Positions 26,501-39,010 of a stretch of 64,000 nucleotides of DNA are shown in pieces. A model generated the notes under the pieces. It did not search any database. It saw only the letters and a program-made list of their open reading frames with translations, and had not been told where the DNA came from. The stretch spans positions 14,015,501-14,079,500 of the forward strand of contig JAFFSR010000218.1 of the NCBI GenBank assembly GCA_017163975.1, given 5' to 3'. Numbering within the stretch: position 1 is the first letter of the stretch; each line of letters begins with the position of its first letter. A program made the translations under genes and the position numbers. The stretch is from Anastatus disparis. Lineage: Eukaryota; Arthropoda; Insecta; Hymenoptera; Eupelmidae.

Positions 26501-27609
26501 GTTGGAAGGTTGATTGGTCTGTGTCTATTACAAAATGAATTATGTCCAATATTTTTGAATCGACATGTGCTAAAATATATATTGGCGAGACCAGTAAGGT
26601 TCCACGATCTTGCATTTTTCGATTCGGTTATATACGAGAGTTTAAGACAACTCGTTGTTGATGCTGAAACTAAAGATCCCAGTAATTTGTTCCAGTTAGA
26701 TCTTACTTTCAGGTAAGTTTTACAGTTGTAATGATTGATAAGATTCAGTAAAGTCTTAAAACAATATTACGCAAACGGTTTGTAAAAATGTAAATAATTT
26801 ATACTACATTTTATTTTTTTAGTATCGATCTATGTCCTGAAGAAGGTGGTGGTTCGATAGAATTGGTACCTAATGGTCGCGACGTTGAAGTCACTGCCAC
26901 CAACGTGTACGATTATGTGCGCAAATATGCAGAGGTACGAATGATTAAGGTGCAAGAAAAAGCATTAGAAGCCATACGTGAAGGAGTATTTGATGTATTA
27001 CCTGAGGGAGCACTTGATGGTCTTACAGCAGAAGACTTAAGGTTATTACTCAATGGTGTTGGCGATATTAACGTTTCTGTGCTCATTTCGTATACATCTT
27101 TTAATGACGAATCTGGAGAATCGACTGATAGATTGGTTAAATTTAAAAGATGGTTATGGTCTATTGTCGAAAAAATGTCACACGTCGAGAGACAAGATTT
27201 AGTAAGTTATAAAAATATAATTCAATAAATAAACAAATTAAATTATCTTTTCTTAAGTTTTTTCTTTAATACCATTAGATTTTGTTGAATTTAACTTTAT
27301 TATACGATAATCTTTTCTTATTATTATGATATAATCGACCAAATATTGATTTTTATGTAATTTTAAAATAATTAAAATACTAATATTTTTTTTTAGGTTT
27401 ATTTCTGGACAGGATCACCGGCATTACCAGCTAGCGAGGATGGTTTTCAGCCAATGCCAAGCGTTACGATTCGGCCAGCTGATGATGCTCATCTTCCTAC
27501 AGCTAATACTTGTATATCGCGTCTCTACGTTCCCTTGTACAGCTCACGTCATGTGCTTCGTCATAAATTGCTACTCGCCATCAAGACGAAAAACTTTGGT
27601 TTCGTTTGA
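11592..27609 (+). CDS. hyd: UBR5 / hyperplastic discs HECT E3 ubiquitin ligase
   Basis: Thirty coding exons join in frame to 2889 residues: 11592-11653, 13843-14043, 14200-14539, 14658-14920, 15044-15207, 15596-15792, 15908-16176, 16300-16454, 16534-16803, 16915-17201, 17294-17566, 17663-17942, 18058-18174, 18251-18418, 19148-19274, 19462-19923, 20561-21420, 21500-21902, 22186-22534, 22647-22986, 23270-23499, 23738-24256, 24396-24659, 24859-25257, 25368-25553, 25628-25750, 25879-26314, 26379-26712, 26823-27201, 27397-27609. The start [20 protein letters not shown] is the conserved N-terminus. Domains: a Gly/Ser-rich insert (exon 3), UBA about 198-240 ([20 protein letters not shown]), RCC1-like region, UBR zinc box about 1115-1185 ([20 protein letters not shown]), acidic stretch, MLLE/PABC about 2499-2560 ([20 protein letters not shown]) and HECT. 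The catalytic cysteine is C2858 ([16 protein letters not shown]), 31 residues from the end as in human UBR5. It transfers ubiquitin to substrates, recognising N-degrons through the UBR box. No break is seen; the gene looks functional. Confidence 0.97.
12310..12353. repeat. Perfect 21-bp-arm hairpin in UBR5 intron 1
   Basis: ATTATCAATTTTGTTCATAT and its exact reverse complement are separated by only two to four bases. The arms contain no coding sequence. It could be a tiny foldback insertion or a cruciform-prone site. Confidence 0.85.
13085..13185. repeat. AT/GT microsatellite in UBR5 intron 1
   Basis: The tract consists of runs of (AT)n and short GTGT blocks. It is simple sequence only. Confidence 0.75.
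18631..18706. repeat. Hairpin with T-loop-like motif in UBR5 intron 14
   Basis: GTAGTAGCACG (18631) pairs with CGTGCTGCTAC (18696-18706) with a single mismatch. Between them lies GGCGTTCGAAAC, reminiscent of a tRNA T-arm. The rest does not fold as a tRNA cloverleaf by inspection, so I call it a hairpin, possibly a tRNA-derived repeat remnant. Confidence 0.4.
20316..20514. mobile_element. 199-bp MITE in UBR5 intron 16
   Basis: Terminal inverted repeats are TAAAATTAGATAAA (20316) and TTTATCTAATTTTA (to 20514). Inside is a GC-rich hairpin with arms at 20339-20369 and 20375-20404 (GTACTTTCGCA / TGCGAAAGTAC) around a 5-base loop. It is sharply GC-richer than the surrounding intron. It is a non-autonomous element with no coding capacity. 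Confidence 0.75.
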
Positions 27610-30331
27610 GGAGAACAAGCGATCGTCCTCGCTCTCTCGGCCCTCATTCCCCATAATCCACAACAAATAGGGAACTTGCAAATTTTTAATTTTCATTTTA
27701 ATCGATGCGTGTTGTTGTAAAAAGCAATATTTACGAAAAAAAGGTATACGGGAAAACTACTTACTGTTAGAAATTGCGATAAAATAAATGAAATTTTTAA
27801 TGATTATTAAATGACGTTGGCCTCATAGCATCCATTTTAATAAAAAGTATTTAAGAGCTGTATACCATACAATGAAATAAAGAGTAGACTTTAGAGATAA
27901 AAAAAAAATAAATAAAAGTAAATCGTATATTAATGTATATGTACATGTAACAAAATATATAAATATATTTCTTATTTCTTGTATAAAAGTAAAAAAAAAT
28001 ATAAATTTTATTAAAATAAAAAATCTGAAAACACTCTTATTTGTCACTTCCCTAACGTAAAGCCTTGACACTGATACAGTTAAAATGAATGCTATAATTT
28101 TTACTATTATAACAAATTCATTTTGAATTTTATTTACTTTATCGCAAACTCTGATTGTATATAATTTTTTAAATATTCCAAAAGTAAATGAATTGGTAAA
28201 TATTGTATTTTAAGAACAATCGATTAAAAATTTTAAAAGTACGGAATAGAAATGAATGCAAGTTCTCTTATTTCCTCTATCGCCTTCGAAATAAAAAAAG
28301 GAAAGAAAAAGAAATGAACGTGAAAGGGATGAAAATGAAATAAAAAGAAAAATCTTAAGAAGAGGTTACACGTTGTTATCTTTCTTTAGCTTTCTTCTTA
28401 GGAAAAAAGTTTATAACATTTATAAATTTATAAGATGTAATTATTGAACATTATTGCTCTTGAAAAGACCGTATACGACGTACGGTATGTCGCTTTTCGT
28501 CTGAATATTAAGGTTTTACGTTTAAAGAAAAGTGTCATATTTAGCCTTTATATAGTGACCCGAAGTAATAAAACTTTCGCAAAAATCAAAAGGGATTTAT
28601 TCCACGTAGAACCGAGGTCTGCTTTATTTTTTAAAATACCTATACCTTGTTTTCGAGACAATACCAAAGTTTTGTTTATTAAAATTTTGAATTTTTTCTC
28701 GATAATGTCCTTTATTTTTGTTATTTTGACAAATTTGCAGTCTTTTAAGTATAAATTAAAAAGTGAATCATTTCTATTGTTTCGTTTTTACAAAGATTTA
28801 ATCTTGGATAAACTTTAAAAATGTATTTTATAAAAATTGTAGTTCTCAACTTACTGAAAAAACAAAATAAAGAAAATGATTCCTCTTAATAAATCATGAG
28901 TTTTATTTCAAAATTAATTTCTTTTTCAGGATGCTGTAAAAAATAATTTAAGAAAAGACAAATTTACACACTATATTTGTTATTTTTTGTCTAAATTAAT
29001 TTTTTAATGTTCTAAATATACAATATTATTGTTTACATATATATATTTACAAGGCTGCTTATTTGTTAAAATGGCAGTGCTCAAGAAAAATAAAAAATTA
29101 AAGTGCCGATAAGTAAGGTACCACATAAGATTTCCGGGAAAACTTTATAAAAATGAAAAATGAATAAAAACTTGGTAGATTGTTTTACAATTAAAATTTT
29201 TTTATTAGGCGTGTAATAATGTAACATAAGATGTAGACAGAATGCGAAATTTCTTGCTGAAAATGTATTTCGCGTATACATATCGGGAGCAGATAAGCGT
29301 TTGCTCGCGCAATATTTTTTTCGTTGCTTATGTTACGCACCGCCTTAGCAAAAAGAAAATTGCACTACACAAGCGAGGTGTAGCTAAAATACGAAAATGT
29401 CATTGGAATTTCAAATAAATGCATGATTCAATGCAAGAACTAAAAAAAATAATTTATCGAATCATTCGACGATAGATAATTTTGAGTTATTCATTTTTTT
29501 TCTTTACACATTATATACGCAAATCTACGTTTCTTTGGAGTTTTCAGTTGAAGAAAATTCACGCTCATTACTTCGATTTTGATGACGGGTTTTATGTCTA
29601 CTATAGGCTTTGGTATTTTTTTTCTCTTGTTAAGATTCGGTTAATTTTTTTTTATCTCTTCCGTTGTAGCCAATGTTGATTCGTGGTACAGTCGATGGTA
29701 CGAGATTAAAAGAGGGTTTGGCTTCTAGCTGCCTTATTTTTTAATCATTTTTATATATTTAAAAATTTCTTCGCTCATCTTGTGTATCCATATGATTTAC
29801 AGTAAAAAAGCAAAGCACTTTCACTTATTTTTTTTTTAATTGCAATTCCTCTTATTTTGCTGACTTGCAGCGAGAATGTTTTTTTTATTACATTAAAAAG
29901 ACAAAAAACAAAAAATAATTATATAAAACATTTTTTTAATTGATAATCGGAAGTTTTCTTTATACAATACTCATATCATGTATTTTCATTCACATTTTTT
30001 TCTTGCCTATATAATCGATAAAACTGAAACAGTAAAAAATAATCTACGCACTTTGATTCAATTGTTTCGTTCGATCAATCGGTTTGTTGCAATGGGTGCT
30101 TTCATTCTTTCATTCGTTTTTTTTTACAAAAAAAAAAGAGAGAAAGAAAGAACAGAAGAAAACTCACTAACGCGCTATTATGTATAATATAATAAATCTC
30201 ATTATTTATAAATTTCTAAAAATCGTAAAGTTATATACAATAATTATATTATCCATTATGTACTTCGACGAGGATGTGTATCTTTTTTCCGTTGAAAAAC
30301 TTTGAATTTTTTTTTATGTACAAGCGGTTAC
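27610..30331. other. Convergent 3' region between UBR5 and bunched
   Basis: The left part is the UBR5 3' UTR and the right part the bunched 3' UTR. I see no gene. A plus-strand open frame at 28444-28818 begins at a non-ATG codon and has no recognisable motif. The segment is AT-rich with homopolymer runs. Confidence 0.5.
27783..27788 (+). terminator. Candidate UBR5 polyadenylation signal
   Basis: AATAAA lies 174 bases after the UBR5 stop codon. Further copies follow near 27874 and 27907, so the used site is not decided. Confidence 0.4.
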
Positions 30332-30615
30332 CTATTGGCCACTTCCCGCATTGTTGATGGGTAATTTCGTGGCCGTCTGACTTAGTTGAGCCAGGGTTTC
30401 CGGCGTTGCATGAGCTTTTAAGATCGAATTTTCTGCTTCAAGCTGATTTATACGATCCATTAGCTCAGCTATCTTTTCTTTAAGCACCTCGACTTCCTCG
30501 CGAACAGCGAACATCAAATGACTTTTCACCAAATCCTAAAAAAATACATAAGTAACATAACACGTGAAGTCAAAGTTTTGTATTGTGTTGCAGTATATCG
30601 CTTTTCATTTTTTGC

Positions 30616-30685
<70 letters not shown>

Positions 30686-33600
30686 CATATAAATAATATT
30701 GTAAGTAAAGTTATAGGCATCTGAAATTACTATTTTAAATGTATATCTGTGTAAGAAATGAAAAAGTCGATTGTGGCATTTATTAAGTTTTTTATACTTT
30801 ATTGTTATTTTTTGATACGTATAATATTATATTTATAAATAAGTTTAAACTTAAGTTTTATCTTTATTTGTACAAAATAAGGAAATTTAGAAAGAATTAA
30901 ATTTATATTATATGAATGATTATTTGATGAACTTGAATGTTTATTTGTTAAATTTATAGAACATTTTTAATTTAAATAAAATATATTAAAAAGAATAATC
31001 CATCAAAATACACATATACACATATATTATCATTTTACTAATAATTACACTATGATTTAGCATTGGATTTTAAAAATTCTGCGATTTTTAATCTGAAAAT
31101 AAACATTTTTAAACATTTATAATAATTATTATTTATATAATTTTATTTAATTTTTAATTAAAATGGGTTTCCAAATTTGAACAAATGATTTGATTCATTT
31201 AAATTTTTATGCATTTTAAAATAGATTAAAATATCAAGTTTATTGCCAAACCTAATTTTTATCAATCTTTTTTAATTTCACAAATCATAAAACATTTAAT
31301 AATATATCCGTATTTATGTTAGCAAGATTTAGGTGTTCAAGTATTAATTTGTATGCTTATAATATTTTTATTAGTATATTCAAGTATTTTGAATATATTT
31401 AAAATACTTCTTTATGACATAAGTAAAAGTAAGAGACTAAAATTACACACAATTGACTTGAAATTTTATTAAAACATATAATAATAATAAGTCAAAGTCT
31501 TGTTATTAAAGACAATACTGTTATAACAAAATTTATAAAACATTTTAAATGGAAATTTCAGATGTATATTATTCAGATCATTAAGGAATGGTGATATGAA
31601 ATATTAAACAAGTATTTTTATTTTTGATTCACAAAGATATAAATAAAGGACTTCTGTGAAACAAAAATTTAGATCTAATTTAATAATTTGAATAAGTCAT
31701 CTATATCACTTATATATCGAGATTAATAAAGTTTTATCAAATTTTGTGAACTTTGTTTTTGTAAGCAAATTTTAAATGTCGATTTTTATTAATCCAGAGC
31801 ATTATTTTTTATTTTATTATAAAAAAATTACATATTTTTTTAATTAAGTTATACGCACAAAATATCATTACAAATCTATTTCTTAAGGATTTTCAATATA
31901 ATTCAAAAAAATTATTCAAAATTTTTTCAATCAATACATAATTTAAGACAATCTTCTAAGTAAATGAATTAACAACTTTTTAAGTTGCATAATAGATTGA
32001 GTAAAATAAAATTCTATCAATAGTTCATGCAAATAATAATAGATAACATACATACTTAGCTATTTAAAAATGTAGTCAAGTTTTAGGTACTTACCATAGC
32101 TTGCTCGATTTTATTGTCGATTGCTACGGCACTTGTCCCCGACATACTGTAAATTATACAAATTATAATTAATCGTCATCTCTATTGCTAAACGATCTTC
32201 GAAACAGTCGTAAAAAATCGTTTAATTACCGATTGAGTAAAGTATAACAAAATATAAAAATAAATTTTGATATCTGTACAAATGACTATAGATATGTAAT
32301 ATCTAGATTTTTAGGTCTCTTTCTGTTAAATAGTACTTTTTAAGTTTACAAATCTATAACTTAATATTTTAGTTAATGAAAAATTGAAATTAAAATATTT
32401 TATTTTAAAAAAAAGTCTTTGTATAGTGACCGAATGAGAGGATTTGAGAAAGTGTATATTAACTTTAAAGTTGTAACATTTTCACTAGCTAAAAAATAAA
32501 CGAAGTAATAAAATTATTTGAAAACTATTATTTAATTATATAAAATTATTCTTATATTACCTTGAACACATTTTAATTTAACTTTGGAAATTTATCTTAT
32601 TTTATATATTTTTTTTTAAATATATAAACACATTAAAAATTTTTTTCTTAATTTTAATATTACCTATAATTAAATCGTATTAAAATCAATAATCTTTTTT
32701 TTCTAATCTAAATTATAGTACTATTGCGTTTTAAATAATATTTTTTTATTTTTTAATGATTTAAAATGGCATAAAAAATAACTAAAATAATTTAATATGT
32801 ACCTCTCGTTATCTTCGTGGGTTTGTTGGTCATCCGTGTTCTGCGTAACCTCAGCGAGCGATTCGAGAAGAGCAGCATCAGTGGAAACGGATTGACCGCT
32901 TGACGTTCCGGTTATACCTGACATTGAGTCCTGCTCGACATCAGGTTGCTGCTGTTGTTGTTGATGAAATGGTATATTACTTTGTTGCATACCTGGAACC
33001 ATTTGCACTGATGTGCTCGTCGCAGCACCAGCAGTTGCTTGTTGCTGTGGTGGTCCTGGTTGCATTTGCCCTGTTGGTGCCATCACCTAAATTTTATTTA
33101 CAAGAATTATATGGAAACTGTTTCGGTATATCTTAAAAAAATTTTTCATAGAATTCAAATTACAAAAATTTGTAAGTTTAATAAACATTTAAAAAAATTA
33201 ATTACCTGCGACTGAGGCGGCAACTGTTGTGGTTGCTGCTGCTGTTGGGGAGGTGCTGCACCAGGTTGAGGAACTTTATGAATATTTTGAATACCCTGTA
33301 TTCCTTGCATCGCTGCTAACGTCTCAGGAATTTGTGTCGGTTGCGGTTGCGACGTAGGTGCCTGTTGTTGAACTTGAGATACAAGGATATTTGGAGGTTG
33401 AGAACTTTGAGGTGCACCAGTAGTTGGTTGACAAACATTTTGAGCCGGTGGTTGCATTGTTTGTCCTTGAGCATTTACTGGAACATACGTCGTCTCATCT
33501 TTTGGATGCGCAATATTTTGTTGCGGTTGTTGTTGTTGCTGTTGCGCTACGTTAGTATTAGTTTGCGAAACAGGACTGTAAATGGTATATTTAATTTTTT

Positions 33601-36059
33601 ACAATATATAATTTATAAATTAAAAAATTAGTCATTTTTAAATTTAAGAACTTTAATAGAGAATTCGATAAAAAAACTTACCATCCCTGTTGCGTGAGTA
33701 TCGGAATGGTACCTTGAGGCATACTTTGCGTCTGTCCCATATTATTTGGATGAGTTGGTTGTAAATTTGTCGGTAAGGTAGCACCTTGACCCGTCGATTG
33801 TTGTGGTTGTTGAGTCTGTGATGTAGATGATTGATAATATTGTTGAGGCACCTGTTGTTGCTGCGTTGGCACTGTGTAACCACCAGTATTTATCGTCGGA
33901 TGTTGTGGTTGTTGTGGCACCTCTTGATGCAAAGGACCATTAGCATCTATGGTAATTCCTTTGTCATCGACAACTTGCTGCTTATTAACACCATCCGGTA
34001 TGACGATACCGGTATCTGTAACACCATACGATATGCACACCTCGTTTGGATCAGATACCTTAGGTGTATTTATAGCTGTCGCTTGATTAACCGACGTGTG
34101 GTCCAAGTAATCCATACAAGTCCATCTGCCACGTTTAAATGGTTCCGTACTTTCAATTTTTACTACTTTAAACCTTTCGTTCCTTCCTACAATTTAATAT
34201 TTTAAAATGTAAATTGCCCGTTGTTTTAATAATTTAACATTTAAACATTTAGTATTTGTGAAATTTACCATGTGAATGAACTTCTCTCAGATCAGCATCT
34301 TGTTTAGCATTGCTTGACAACAAATTGATAATATTGTTGTCTGTAACTGAAGCAATTTCTAGAGTATTAATATTACTATCGTTTGTCGAATTATTTGTAT
34401 TATTAGCTTCCGACGATGGCACTATCGCCAAACCATATTGCGAGCTTGTTGGTATAACCGGTGCTGTACTTAAAGCAGCATTACTTGCGTTAAAGAATAC
34501 GTCATCTTTAGAAAAAGTATCTTCAGAATAACTAGGTGTTTCGATATCTGTTATCCTTGAATGTTCAACACTGTTATCCTCTGTATGAGACTCATCAAGA
34601 TCGTCATTTGAGTCTTCTCCAGCATCATTACTCATACGACAACCTACTGTAACACTGGTTATTTGAAAGGATGAAGTCTTTTTCGTACGGCATTGAGCGG
34701 CGTTATTTGGACTGTTTGGTGTCGAATGACCACTTGGTATCGGCACTGAGCCCAACGACTGACCGTGATGATGATGCTGTTGGATTTTGCCTAATAATTT
34801 CAAATATTTCATCATTATTATTATAAAAAATTTTTAATCGTAGTATAATATTTCGTAATTTTGCGGTACCATCATAAAAGATTATGTAAATATTAATGTA
34901 ATAACATATAACTTTCGTTTTGAACTTCGTTGTTCACGAAGATAAAAAATATGTTTTTATTTATTTATATATTGATTATTAAATTATTTTTTTTTTCAAT
35001 TACTGTCATACACATTATATGTTATAATTTGTTTTTGTATTGCTCTGTTTGTATAAATAAATGAAATAATCGATTTAACAATGTCATAGTAAATAGATAG
35101 TAATAGCAATAAAACACGCAAATATAAATGACGAATAACTCGAATTTAAATTCAAAAATATTGAAAAATTTTTAACATAAACAAACAATATTATGTATAA
35201 GTAAGTGTAGATTTGAAGAGATTTTAAAAATCTATAAATTAATATTTAAAAAATAATATTAATTTCATTTCAGGGTAATGAATATTTTAATACACAGTAA
35301 ATGCATTAAACAGATACATGATAAGTTCCATAAGATAATGCCTTACTAAAATCGGCACGCAACTTATAAATATATAGCTATGTTTTAACAGAGTATGAAT
35401 ACATATACTAATTGCTCTCGTAAATTTAAAAAATGTTTTCTTTAATCTATTTTTATTAATTGACAAAGTTAATTTTTATTAATTAGACTTAAATTAGTTC
35501 AACTTAGAAAGTATCTACTTTTAAAATTATCTGACAATTCAAAGTCACGGGAAATTTTGATGAATCAAGCGTAACACTGTGTTTATGACGCGTCTTTACT
35601 ATCAAGGCAACGCTTTCTATTTTTCATTATTCAATTACTTTTTAAATTCAGAACAATTTAATTTTGTTTCCAACAAATTTTTAATATAATTTGTATCAAA
35701 AGCTTTGTAATTAAAATTAAATTTTAAGAAAATATAAATAGTTTCATTTAAAATTAAATTAGGCTTAAAAATACATTATTTTTAAAATTTTTCATAATTT
35801 AAATCAATTATTGTATTTAATTTAAAAACCAAAATCTTTTTATTGATAGTAGCTATTACGTAAAAAAGAATTGAATAATCTAACCAGGATTGTCAATGGG
35901 CTCGCCAAGTCGTATCGTTTCGGTAGTGGTTCTATGTACCGGCGCCGAGATTTTGCGGGCGGGCATTTGTCCGGGTGAAGCCCCAGCGCTGCCGCCGCCG
36001 TCCGCCGCTGGCGACGACGACAACTTATGCGTAGGCTTCCTAAGGACATTGTCCGCCAT
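30332..36059 (-). CDS. bun: Bunched / TSC22D long isoform (TSC22-box protein)
   Basis: Seven minus-strand coding exons join in frame to 703 residues: 36059-35885, 34790-34269, 34186-33682, 33575-33206, 33086-32803, 32146-32095, 30535-30332. The N-terminus is [20 protein letters not shown]. Two motifs kept in long TSC22 proteins are present: [20 protein letters not shown] (exon 2) and [20 protein letters not shown] (start of exon 3). Exons 3-5 are Gln-rich and probably disordered. The C-terminal TSC22 box with its leucine zipper spans the last two exons ([20 protein letters not shown], then [12 protein letters not shown]), about residues 627-680. In Drosophila, long Bunched isoforms promote growth; short isoforms arise from internal promoters. 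Met620 at the start of exon 6 could serve a short form, but I see no proof. The start codon has context GAAATGG. Confidence 0.95.
30617..30681. repeat. (TA)n microsatellite in last bunched intron
   Basis: There are about 30 uninterrupted TA units just upstream of the acceptor of the terminal TSC22-box exon. It is likely length-polymorphic. Confidence 0.95.
30682..32094. other. Bunched intron 6
   Basis: This AT-rich intron separates the two exons of the TSC22 box. I found no extra exon. In other insects short isoforms start in this kind of interval, but no clear ATG-plus-donor exon was recognised here. Confidence 0.45.
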
Positions 36060-36277
36060 TTCGCCGTTTTTGCTGCTTTTTATTGCCGCTTAGCAGCTGA
36101 GCCTTGGTACCATAAGACAATGCACCACTGATTCCTGCTGCTGCTTCTGCAAACTCCTTTGTATGTTTGCTTTTTCTAGGGCGCATAGTAAACACAACAT
36201 TTCGCCGTAAACAAGCTACACAAGTGAGCTCAAGCTCCCACGACGGTATTAAGATCCTATAAGGATGGTCCAGTTTC
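35885..36277 (-). other. bun: Exon carrying bunched leader and start codon
   Basis: A good acceptor (TTTTTTAG|G) at 36278 bounds a GC-richer segment that runs into the first coding exon. A strong donor upstream at 38524 could feed it. This suggests the leader is interrupted by an intron of about 2.2 kb. Confidence 0.5.
36040..36186 (-). other. uORF overlapping the bunched start codon (48 codons)
   Basis: Directly upstream of the bunched ATG, an ATG at 36186 opens a 48-residue frame beginning MRPRKSKHTKEFAEAAAGIS. It ends at a TAG at 36040, 20 bases inside the bunched CDS in another frame. The same frame stays open upstream without ATG to the predicted exon edge at 36277. A second uORF (MLCLLCALEK..) starts slightly upstream in another frame and ends before the bunched ATG. 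Overlapping uORFs usually lower translation of the main ORF. Whether the peptide is made is unknown. Confidence 0.5.
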
Positions 36278-36834
36278 CTAAAAAATATAAAATATATTAA
36301 AATTTGATTTTTTGTAATCTAATTTTTTATAATCTAATATTTTGTTTATTTAAATGAAGTAAATAAGTATAAATTGAAATATTTCATTAATGTGAAAACT
36401 ATTCATATATTTGAATACCTAATGATCAAAGAAAGTGCAAACATTAAGTGTTATTGTTATAATCAATCAATCGACAGCTATGATTCATACATAACTAGTA
36501 ATATGAATCACATGTAATATATCATTTACGTAAGGGTTATGCGTAAATTTTATGATTCTTTTTTTACAACCAATTGTTCTTAAATTTTTACAGAAATGGA
36601 TACTCTAAATATAGCATGATATTCTCTAAATATTTAGAAGCTTTTGTTTTTTATAAAAGAAGAAAGTACATAAAATAAAATTATTTCCAAATTTTTGTGA
36701 AGTTTAATGAAAATTCAACTATTGACAAGTAGAATACATAAATCTTACAATATGAACTGGTTTGAAAAAGTATTCTTTTTTATTCTAGTTAAATTAAATA
36801 ACTTTGATCTTAGTTTGTTCTATATATATATATT

Positions 36835-37015
36835 TCTGGTTAAAAAATTTCATAAGGATCAGAAACATTCAGAAAGGTCTGATTCCAAAAACCGGAAAGA
36901 TTCAAAAGAAAACTCTTAATACTCTTCCTGCGTTCTTAGAAACTTTTCTGAATCTTTCGATTTTTAGTACCAAACCTTTTTGAACCATTTGGAAATTTCA
37001 ACTATTTTAACCAGA
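36835..37015. mobile_element. 181-bp MITE in bunched leader intron, flanked by TA repeats
   Basis: Inverted ends TCTGGTTAAAA and TTTTAACCAGA are both flanked by runs of TA, fitting insertion at TA dinucleotides as in Tc1/mariner-type elements. The interior also folds (CAGAAAGGTCTGATTC, then GAAACTTTTCTGAATC). Confidence 0.65.
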
Positions 37016-38523
37016 GATATATATATACATACATATATATGTCTACTAAAATGTATAATACGCATAATAATACAAGATTATAGTTAAGGTATTGAACTTA
37101 TGTTATCCCACAAAATGTTAAAATATCAATGCCAATTGCAGTATGAAAGATGTAAATAAGATATTTACAAAACTCATCTGAATCAGAAAAATAATTTTAT
37201 AAATATAATAATAAATAATAAAGCTTCCTATGTGAATTTAAATTTATAAAAATATTCCTAAACTTTAATGTTGATAGGAAAACCTAACCTCACTTTTCTA
37301 CTATGAAATATAAAAGCATCATAACTTAAAAACTAATTTCTTTTTTTGAATTAAGAATTATCTAATATAATTAAGAAAATTGAAAGTATTTAAGTCTTTA
37401 ACAAAATTATCATAATTAATATTATAAATATTTATGCACAAACTAAAAGAAATTTAAAAAAAAACTGGTGTTGGAAAATTAATTAAATTTCCACTTTTAA
37501 ATTCTTTACAATACAACCTTTCATAATATGTAAAATTCACATTAAGCGTATAATCTCAATTTCTTATGATGTTTTTTGTAGTGATTGACCTCAAAAAATT
37601 ATTACTTTACTTATTAACAACACTTTAGCTTTCAAAAACCACAACCGTAACCACAAAATAACCTTTATTTCCTTTAAATATTGAAAACTTCATTATATTC
37701 AACGTATAAAACCTGCATAGCAACCAAAAATGATATATGAAAATATAATGTGCATAGAAATTTTTTAATTGCACATTTAACTTGGTACCGCTTTGAAAGG
37801 TATTGTAAGTAATGAAATAACATTCCAGTCTATACTTATAAATGTGAACTTAAACTATCAACTCAAGTGCTTCAAAGATTAAAATTGACGTGCACTGTAT
37901 TATAACTGCACCTTGCATAATTATCTTGTTTCATAAAATAAGTTTAAGAATTTGAATAACTATTCTCCATTTTTAAAGAACATTTAGATCACAACATCAC
38001 TAAAATATCATTGAGCTCTAAAATGAAAAAAACAGCAATTTATACATCTATCCTCTTGCAATTGTTTGAAATCACTCCGGTCATTCAAAGATGACATAGA
38101 AGAGACGTATTAAATATGTCAAAATCACTTATATACACCTTCCATTGAGTCATCGAACAATTGAACCATTTAAATCCTAATGCTAACTTTAAATAACAAT
38201 TTTATGGTCATAGTCAGATGAACAATCAACACCCACACACACTGTGCAAATCAAAATCTGAAAAAAAAGACTTCAAAATAAAAGAGAAAAATTATTGAAT
38301 TATGAAATTAGTCTCCAATTCTCTTTCTTCATAAATGCGTGCGTCAAATGCGTGCTTAAGGCATTCACCTAAGAACGAACGTGATTTGAAAATCGATGTT
38401 TTCCTGTGATGACAAGAGCGAGACAACGACGACGACGACAACGGCAAGGCAAACCTTAATAGTTTTGTAAAATAATAATAATATTCAATTCCACCGCTGC
38501 GTACAAAACACGCACACACTTAC

Positions 38524-39010
38524 CCTTCCGTTGCTCAACTGCCTTCCGTGTATTATTTTTCTTCTCACTCCCGACGTGATTTCTATCTCGCTCACTTTTT
38601 TAGTCTTTTATATTAGTTATAATAACTCGTTGTCGATGTTTTCCCCCGTCACTTAAAATAAAAAAACAGAATAGGAATGATTGTTTTCCCTCTCTCTTAT
38701 TCTTTCTTGTCTCCTGGCGCTTAACCTGTGCCGAAACGTTGACAGTTCAGCATCATTTTAATTAGGCGCCTTATGACGACGACGACGACGATGGTCGATT
38801 TCTCGTCGTCGTACACACACTTTTTTTTTATTTCTCTCCTTCCACTTTATTTTTTGTCTCACTTACTCACTTTAACTTTTTTTTAAACAAAAAAAAAAGG
38901 TTTTTCTTCGTCTCGTCGTCGGCGAGGGAGCGAGACTCACCGAAAAATCGTCGTTCCCTCTTCTTCTCCTTCTCCACCTCCTCTATTCTGTCCTGACGTC
39001 CTTCGCATGT
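38524..39010 (-). promoter_or_regulatory. bun: Probable non-coding first exon and promoter of bunched
   Basis: On the minus strand the donor AAGG|GTAAGTGTG ends at 38524. Upstream the sequence becomes markedly richer in GC and in CGA/GAC and CT tracts (38770-38800, 38910-39000), unlike the surrounding AT-rich DNA. That profile is common for 5' UTR and core promoter regions of long regulatory genes. The transcription start cannot be placed. Confidence 0.45.

Noticed and set aside
28444..28818. 124-codon plus-strand frame between UBR5 and bunched
   Set aside because: It has no ATG near its start, no motif and no splice support, and it lies in the convergent 3' UTR region.
30526..30720. Minus-strand frame with repeated YI residues
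   Set aside because: It is a translation of the (TA)n microsatellite.
32900..33631. Plus-strand Leu/Arg-rich frames opposite bunched exons 4 and 5
   Set aside because: They mirror the Gln-rich codons of bunched on the other strand.
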